Assembly (NCBI GenBank): GCA_009840065.1
Contig: VXON01000024.1
Span: forward strand, 1 to 7,206
Length of the DNA: 7,206 nt
DNA from: Cenarchaeum sp. SB0662_bin_33
GTDB taxonomy: Archaea > Thermoproteota > Nitrososphaeria > Nitrososphaerales > Nitrosopumilaceae
Reading direction: 5' to 3'
Within the stretch, counting starts at the first letter, position 1. Every line of letters starts with the position of its first letter. The notes below the pieces were generated by a model that worked only from the letters and a program-made list of their open reading frames with translations, was not told where the DNA came from and searched no databases. Position numbers and translations under genes: made by a program. Below, piece by piece: positions 5,076-7,206 of the stretch.

Positions 5076-5858
5076 ATGTCAGGTCTAGACGGCATAAGCG
5101 ATCATCTTGAGGAGTTACGCAAAAGGGTAATACGTATATCAATATCCGTCATGGCTGTGACCATATTTGCCATGACATTTCATATTGAGCCGGGTGTTCT
5201 GTGGGGTCTTCCCGTGTATTATCCGCTGCCGGAACCTATGAACAATCTGGCCGCCCAAATAACCAATTTTATGAGTACGCAGCTGGTTCCCCCGGGCGTT
5301 GAGCTGATACAGACGGCGCCAGGCCAGGCATTCTTCTCCCAGGTGTATATTGCAGCACTACTGGGAATTGTGATATCAGTACCGGTCATAACTCGAGAGT
5401 CGGTGGCGTTCATATCTCCTGCACTTCGCCAGGCTGAGATACATGCTGGCCGGTTCATAACACTGCCGGCCCTGTGCCTCTTTGCTGCCGGCTGTATATT
5501 TTCGTATGTGTTGGTTGTGCCGTTCATACTAGATTTCTTGTACCAGTATGGTGACTCTGCCGGCCTGATAACATTTCTAAATATCATGGATTTTGTGGCA
5601 TTCGTACTACAGTTTCTAATAGCATTTGGGCTCTCGTTTCAGCTACCACTGGTGATGTATGCTGCCTCCTATTCGGGTGTAGTGGATGTGCAGTTTTGGC
5701 GAAAGAATATACGATATGCCTTGGTAGCCATAATAGTATTTGGCGCCATAATAACGCCGGACGGCAGCGGAATAACCATGTGGTTTGTAGCCGGCCCCAT
5801 GATAGCGCTGTATCTGGCAGGGATGCTGATAATTGAGCGAAAGAAGAGAGCCGAGTAA
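5076..5858 (+). CDS. tatC: Sec-independent (twin-arginine) protein translocase subunit TatC
   Basis: TatC is the polytopic membrane receptor that binds twin-arginine signal peptides and, with TatA, exports folded proteins. At 260 residues it matches the usual length (E. coli 258). The N-terminal cytoplasmic motif HLEELRKRV (10-18) contains the signal-peptide-binding glutamate (E13). The first cytoplasmic loop has FISPALRQAE (112-121), with E121 matching the second glutamate of the binding site. Six hydrophobic segments can be placed at about 18-36, 86-106, 126-150, 168-192, 212-226 and 232-252, and the tail is basic (ERKKR). The extracytoplasmic loop after the first segment is longer than in bacteria and rich in proline (39-84). 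The ITPDGSG turn before the last segment is typical. The ATG at 5076 follows the upstream stop by 28 nt. tatA follows directly. Confidence 0.96.
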   Translation: MSGLDGISDHLEELRKRVIRISISVMAVTIFAMTFHIEPGVLWGLPVYYPLPEPMNNLAAQITNFMSTQLVPPGVELIQTAPGQAFFSQVYIAALLGIVISVPVITRESVAFISPALRQAEIHAGRFITLPALCLFAAGCIFSYVLVVPFILDFLYQYGDSAGLITFLNIMDFVAFVLQFLIAFGLSFQLPLVMYAASYSGVVDVQFWRKNIRYALVAIIVFGAIITPDGSGITMWFVAGPMIALYLAGMLIIERKKRAE

Positions 5859-5867
5859 ATATCAAAG

Positions 5868-5877
5868 ATTTAAATCA
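5868..5877 (+). promoter_or_regulatory. Candidate internal TATA box before tatA
   Basis: GATTTAAATC lies 28 nt before the in-frame ATG at 5901, and the nearby TAAATAT (5855-5861) lies 25 nt before the ATG at 5883. tatA may therefore have its own promoter in addition to read-through from tatC, which would fit the need for more TatA than TatC. The AT-rich context makes this tentative. Confidence 0.35.
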
Positions 5878-5882
5878 TATTG

Positions 5883-6095
5883 ATGCGTGATATAGTTATA
5901 ATGTTTGAAAGTCTGGCGTTGTTTATAGCAGGTCAGGAGTGGATTATACTTATTGTTGTAGTGGTTGTCCTAATATTTGGAGCCCGCAAGATACCTGAAC
6001 TGGCCCGTACTTTTGGCAAAGCCAAGGGCGAGTTTGAGAAAGGCAAAATAGAGGGTGAAAAGGAGCTCAACAAGTACAAGGATGACAAGTCCTAG
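5883..6095 (+). CDS. tatA: Sec-independent protein translocase subunit TatA
   Basis: TatA forms the oligomeric translocation element of the twin-arginine pathway. From the ATG at 5883 there are 70 residues. A short N-terminus is followed by one membrane helix, EWIILIVVVVVLIFG (19-33), then the hinge FGARKIPEL (32-40) and an amphipathic helix (about 38-56) with ARTFGKAKGEF. It ends in a charged K/E-rich tail. The FG-x-x-K-hydrophobic-P-E-L pattern is diagnostic of TatA. The ATG at 5901 (64 residues) is equally plausible and fits a TATA box at -28; a TTG at 5880 is the least likely start. The gene begins 24 nt after tatC. Its TAG stop interlocks with the stop of the convergent SRPBCC gene at CTAG. 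A single membrane protein of this type next to tatC suggests a TatAC system, with no separate TatB seen in the window. Confidence 0.93.
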   Translation: MRDIVIMFESLALFIAGQEWIILIVVVVVLIFGARKIPELARTFGKAKGEFEKGKIEGEKELNKYKDDKS

Positions 6096-6517
6096 CATTC
6101 TAAGTGTAATTTTACATCGTTCAGCAGGGCTGCACAGTCATGCATTATATCCTTGTTTTTAAACTTAAACAGTCCAGCCCTCCATTGTATGACCATATCC
6201 ACCCGCGTGCCTCCGGATATCTCTGTGAACCTCTCGGTTATGCTGCTGCCCTTTGCATCACCACCTATCACGGTGTATGTATGTACTGATGGCGCCTCAA
6301 CAAAGATGTGCTTTACCATGCATTTGTACGTCTCGCCGCCTAGATATATGGTCTCTTCATTTACGGCGGATTCGGGACGCTCAGAGCGCATCCTGACCTT
6401 TACTATAATATCATTGATTTTGGACAGCTCTGTGTGGTTTGATATTAAATTATACACCGAGTCAACATCTGCCCGTATGTCTATGGATGTACTGCCCCTC
6501 AGTGGCCCTCGCCCCAC
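6092..6517 (-). CDS. SRPBCC (START-like) domain protein
   Basis: The 141-residue protein has the layout of the SRPBCC/polyketide cyclase fold. A first strand STSIDIRADVDSVYNLIS (9-26) includes the usual D/A-x-x-x-V helix start. Two short helices follow, then paired strands (VRMRSERPES, NEETIYLGGETYKCMVKHIFVE, HTYTVIGG), strands with SSITERFTEI and GTRVDMVIQWRAG, and a long C-terminal helix IMHDCAALLNDVKLHLE. Such proteins bind hydrophobic ligands in a helix-capped beta cup; the ligand cannot be read from the sequence. The GTG start at 6517 overlaps the 3' end of ubiX by 19 nt, so the two genes are translationally coupled. A lipid, quinone or prenyl ligand is possible on that context alone. 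It has no signal peptide and is likely cytoplasmic. The stop shares CTAG with tatA. Confidence 0.82.
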   Translation of the reverse strand: MGRGPLRGSTSIDIRADVDSVYNLISNHTELSKINDIIVKVRMRSERPESAVNEETIYLGGETYKCMVKHIFVEAPSVHTYTVIGGDAKGSSITERFTEISGGTRVDMVIQWRAGLFKFKNKDIMHDCAALLNDVKLHLEC

Positions 6518-7071
6518 CTCTTGTAGAGGCTGTGGTCTATATCAAACTGATCCAGGCACTTGCCAACCGCATGATTCACCATATCTGCTATACTCTGCGG
6601 CCTAGTGTAAAACTCTGTAACGGGGGGGAGTATGACTATGCCCAGTCGGGCCAGCTTTAGCATGTTCTCCAGATGGATTGCCGAGAGAGGGGTCTCTCGA
6701 ACCATCAGGACCAGCTTTCTTGATTCCTTGATGGTGACCCCGGCGGCGCGGGCTACAAGTGTATCGTCATACCCGTTTGATATGGCCGAGAGTGTCTTCA
6801 TGCTGCAGGGCGCCACTATCATACCACCGGTCTTGTGAGTGCCACTGGCCACACTTGCTGCCATATTGGTATCCTTGGATGTCTTGCCAGCCAGTCCATA
6901 GACATAATCAAGGCTGTACTCGGTCTCCATGAGTATGCATTTCTCTCCCCATTGGGTGACTATGAGGTGTGTATCATGACCTAGGCATCTTAACTCCTCT
7001 AGAATCCGTATACCGTATACTGCCCCCGTACTGCCGGTTATGCCCACGGTAAGCGTATATTTGCTGCTCAA
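6499..7071 (-). CDS. ubiX: UbiX family flavin prenyltransferase
   Basis: UbiX joins dimethylallyl phosphate to FMN to make prenylated FMN, the cofactor of UbiD-type decarboxylases. In archaea such decarboxylases act in the modified mevalonate pathway (anhydromevalonate phosphate decarboxylase) and in quinone synthesis. The 190 residues show the flavin-binding GITGSTGAVYG (10-20), APCSMKTLSAISNGYDDTL (87-105), RETPLSAIHLENML (125-138), ILPP (147-150) and YTRPQ (155-159). By constant offset to Pseudomonas UbiX, the active-site residues R122, K129, E140 and Y169 match R108, K115, E126 and Y155 here; the position of R185 is K171. The only usable start is TTG at 7071: a TGA lies immediately before it, and the next candidate would cut into the flavin loop. 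A TTTATT box about 25 nt upstream supports leaderless use. No ubiD gene lies in the window. Confidence 0.94.
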   Translation of the reverse strand: MSSKYTLTVGITGSTGAVYGIRILEELRCLGHDTHLIVTQWGEKCILMETEYSLDYVYGLAGKTSKDTNMAASVASGTHKTGGMIVAPCSMKTLSAISNGYDDTLVARAAGVTIKESRKLVLMVRETPLSAIHLENMLKLARLGIVILPPVTEFYTRPQSIADMVNHAVGKCLDQFDIDHSLYKRWGEGH

Positions 7072-7092
7072 TCATATATGATTGCACATCAC

Positions 7093-7105
7093 AAATAAAA
7101 AAACC
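7093..7105 (-). promoter_or_regulatory. Candidate TATA box of ubiX
   Basis: The minus strand reads GGTTTTTTTATTT, with TTTATT centred about 25 nt before the TTG start at 7071. The rest of the region up to 7206 holds no gene. TTTAAATTC at about 7189-7197 on the plus strand could be a promoter for a gene beyond the right edge. Confidence 0.45.
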
Positions 7106-7206
7106 GTACTATCTTCTAGTGCCATTATATGGACCGATGTATGTTGGATGGTGTAGTGAAATTGATTAACGTTCATACAAATCTATACTTTAAATTCAAA
7201 TAGAAG

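Noticed and set aside
5219..5865. Minus-strand open frames opposite tatC (5219-5587 and 5584-5865).
   Set aside because: tatC is certain on the plus strand. The antisense products show no domains, and their length follows from the codon bias of tatC.

Overview
The window looks like chromosomal DNA of an ammonia-oxidising archaeon of the Nitrososphaerota (Thaumarchaeota). The support is a set of archaeal genes (a deoxyhypusine synthase family protein, stand-alone PurS, a TatC/TatA pair, UbiX), a protein I recognise as the thaumarchaeal family DUF6659, heavy use of ATA for isoleucine, and archaeal promoter architecture. In several cases a TTTATA-like box lies 23-29 nt before a start codon with no Shine-Dalgarno sequence, as expected for leaderless mRNAs. 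I used that spacing to choose between start codons. The genus cannot be fixed from the sequence. The long gene-poor stretches and the insertion sequence suggest a less streamlined genome than free-living marine relatives; that is inference.

Layout: positions 1-546 hold no convincing gene. A deoxyhypusine synthase family gene (547-1605, +) runs convergently into a small C4CH-type zinc-binding protein (1602-1808, -). A DUF6659 protein follows (2168-2533, +). Next comes a structured non-coding block with two back-to-back hairpins (2578-2640) and clustered direct repeats (2657-2760). An intact ISH3/IS4-like DDE transposase lies at 2783-3952 (-), with inverted repeats on both sides. purS (4171-4425, -) sits upstream of the transposase on the same strand. 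A divergent promoter region (4426-4582) separates purS from a rightward cluster: a conserved protein of unknown function (4583-5047), tatC (5076-5858) and tatA (5883-6095). A leftward pair, ubiX (6499-7071) and an overlapping SRPBCC-fold gene (6092-6517), converges on tatA.

How the genes relate: tatC and tatA encode the minimal twin-arginine export system for folded proteins, and the unknown gene 28 nt upstream is probably co-transcribed with tatC. UbiX makes prenylated FMN for UbiD-type decarboxylases; in archaea such enzymes serve the modified mevalonate pathway and quinone synthesis. The SRPBCC protein overlaps ubiX by 19 nt, so the two are likely translated from one mRNA. PurS is a structural subunit of the FGAM synthase of purine synthesis, but no purQ or purL is present here. 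A notable architectural point is that both convergent gene pairs end on a shared CTAG, where the two TAG stop codons interlock. I found no CRISPR array, tRNA, rRNA or clear novel defence system. The most interesting unexplained material is the structured DNA around the transposase.
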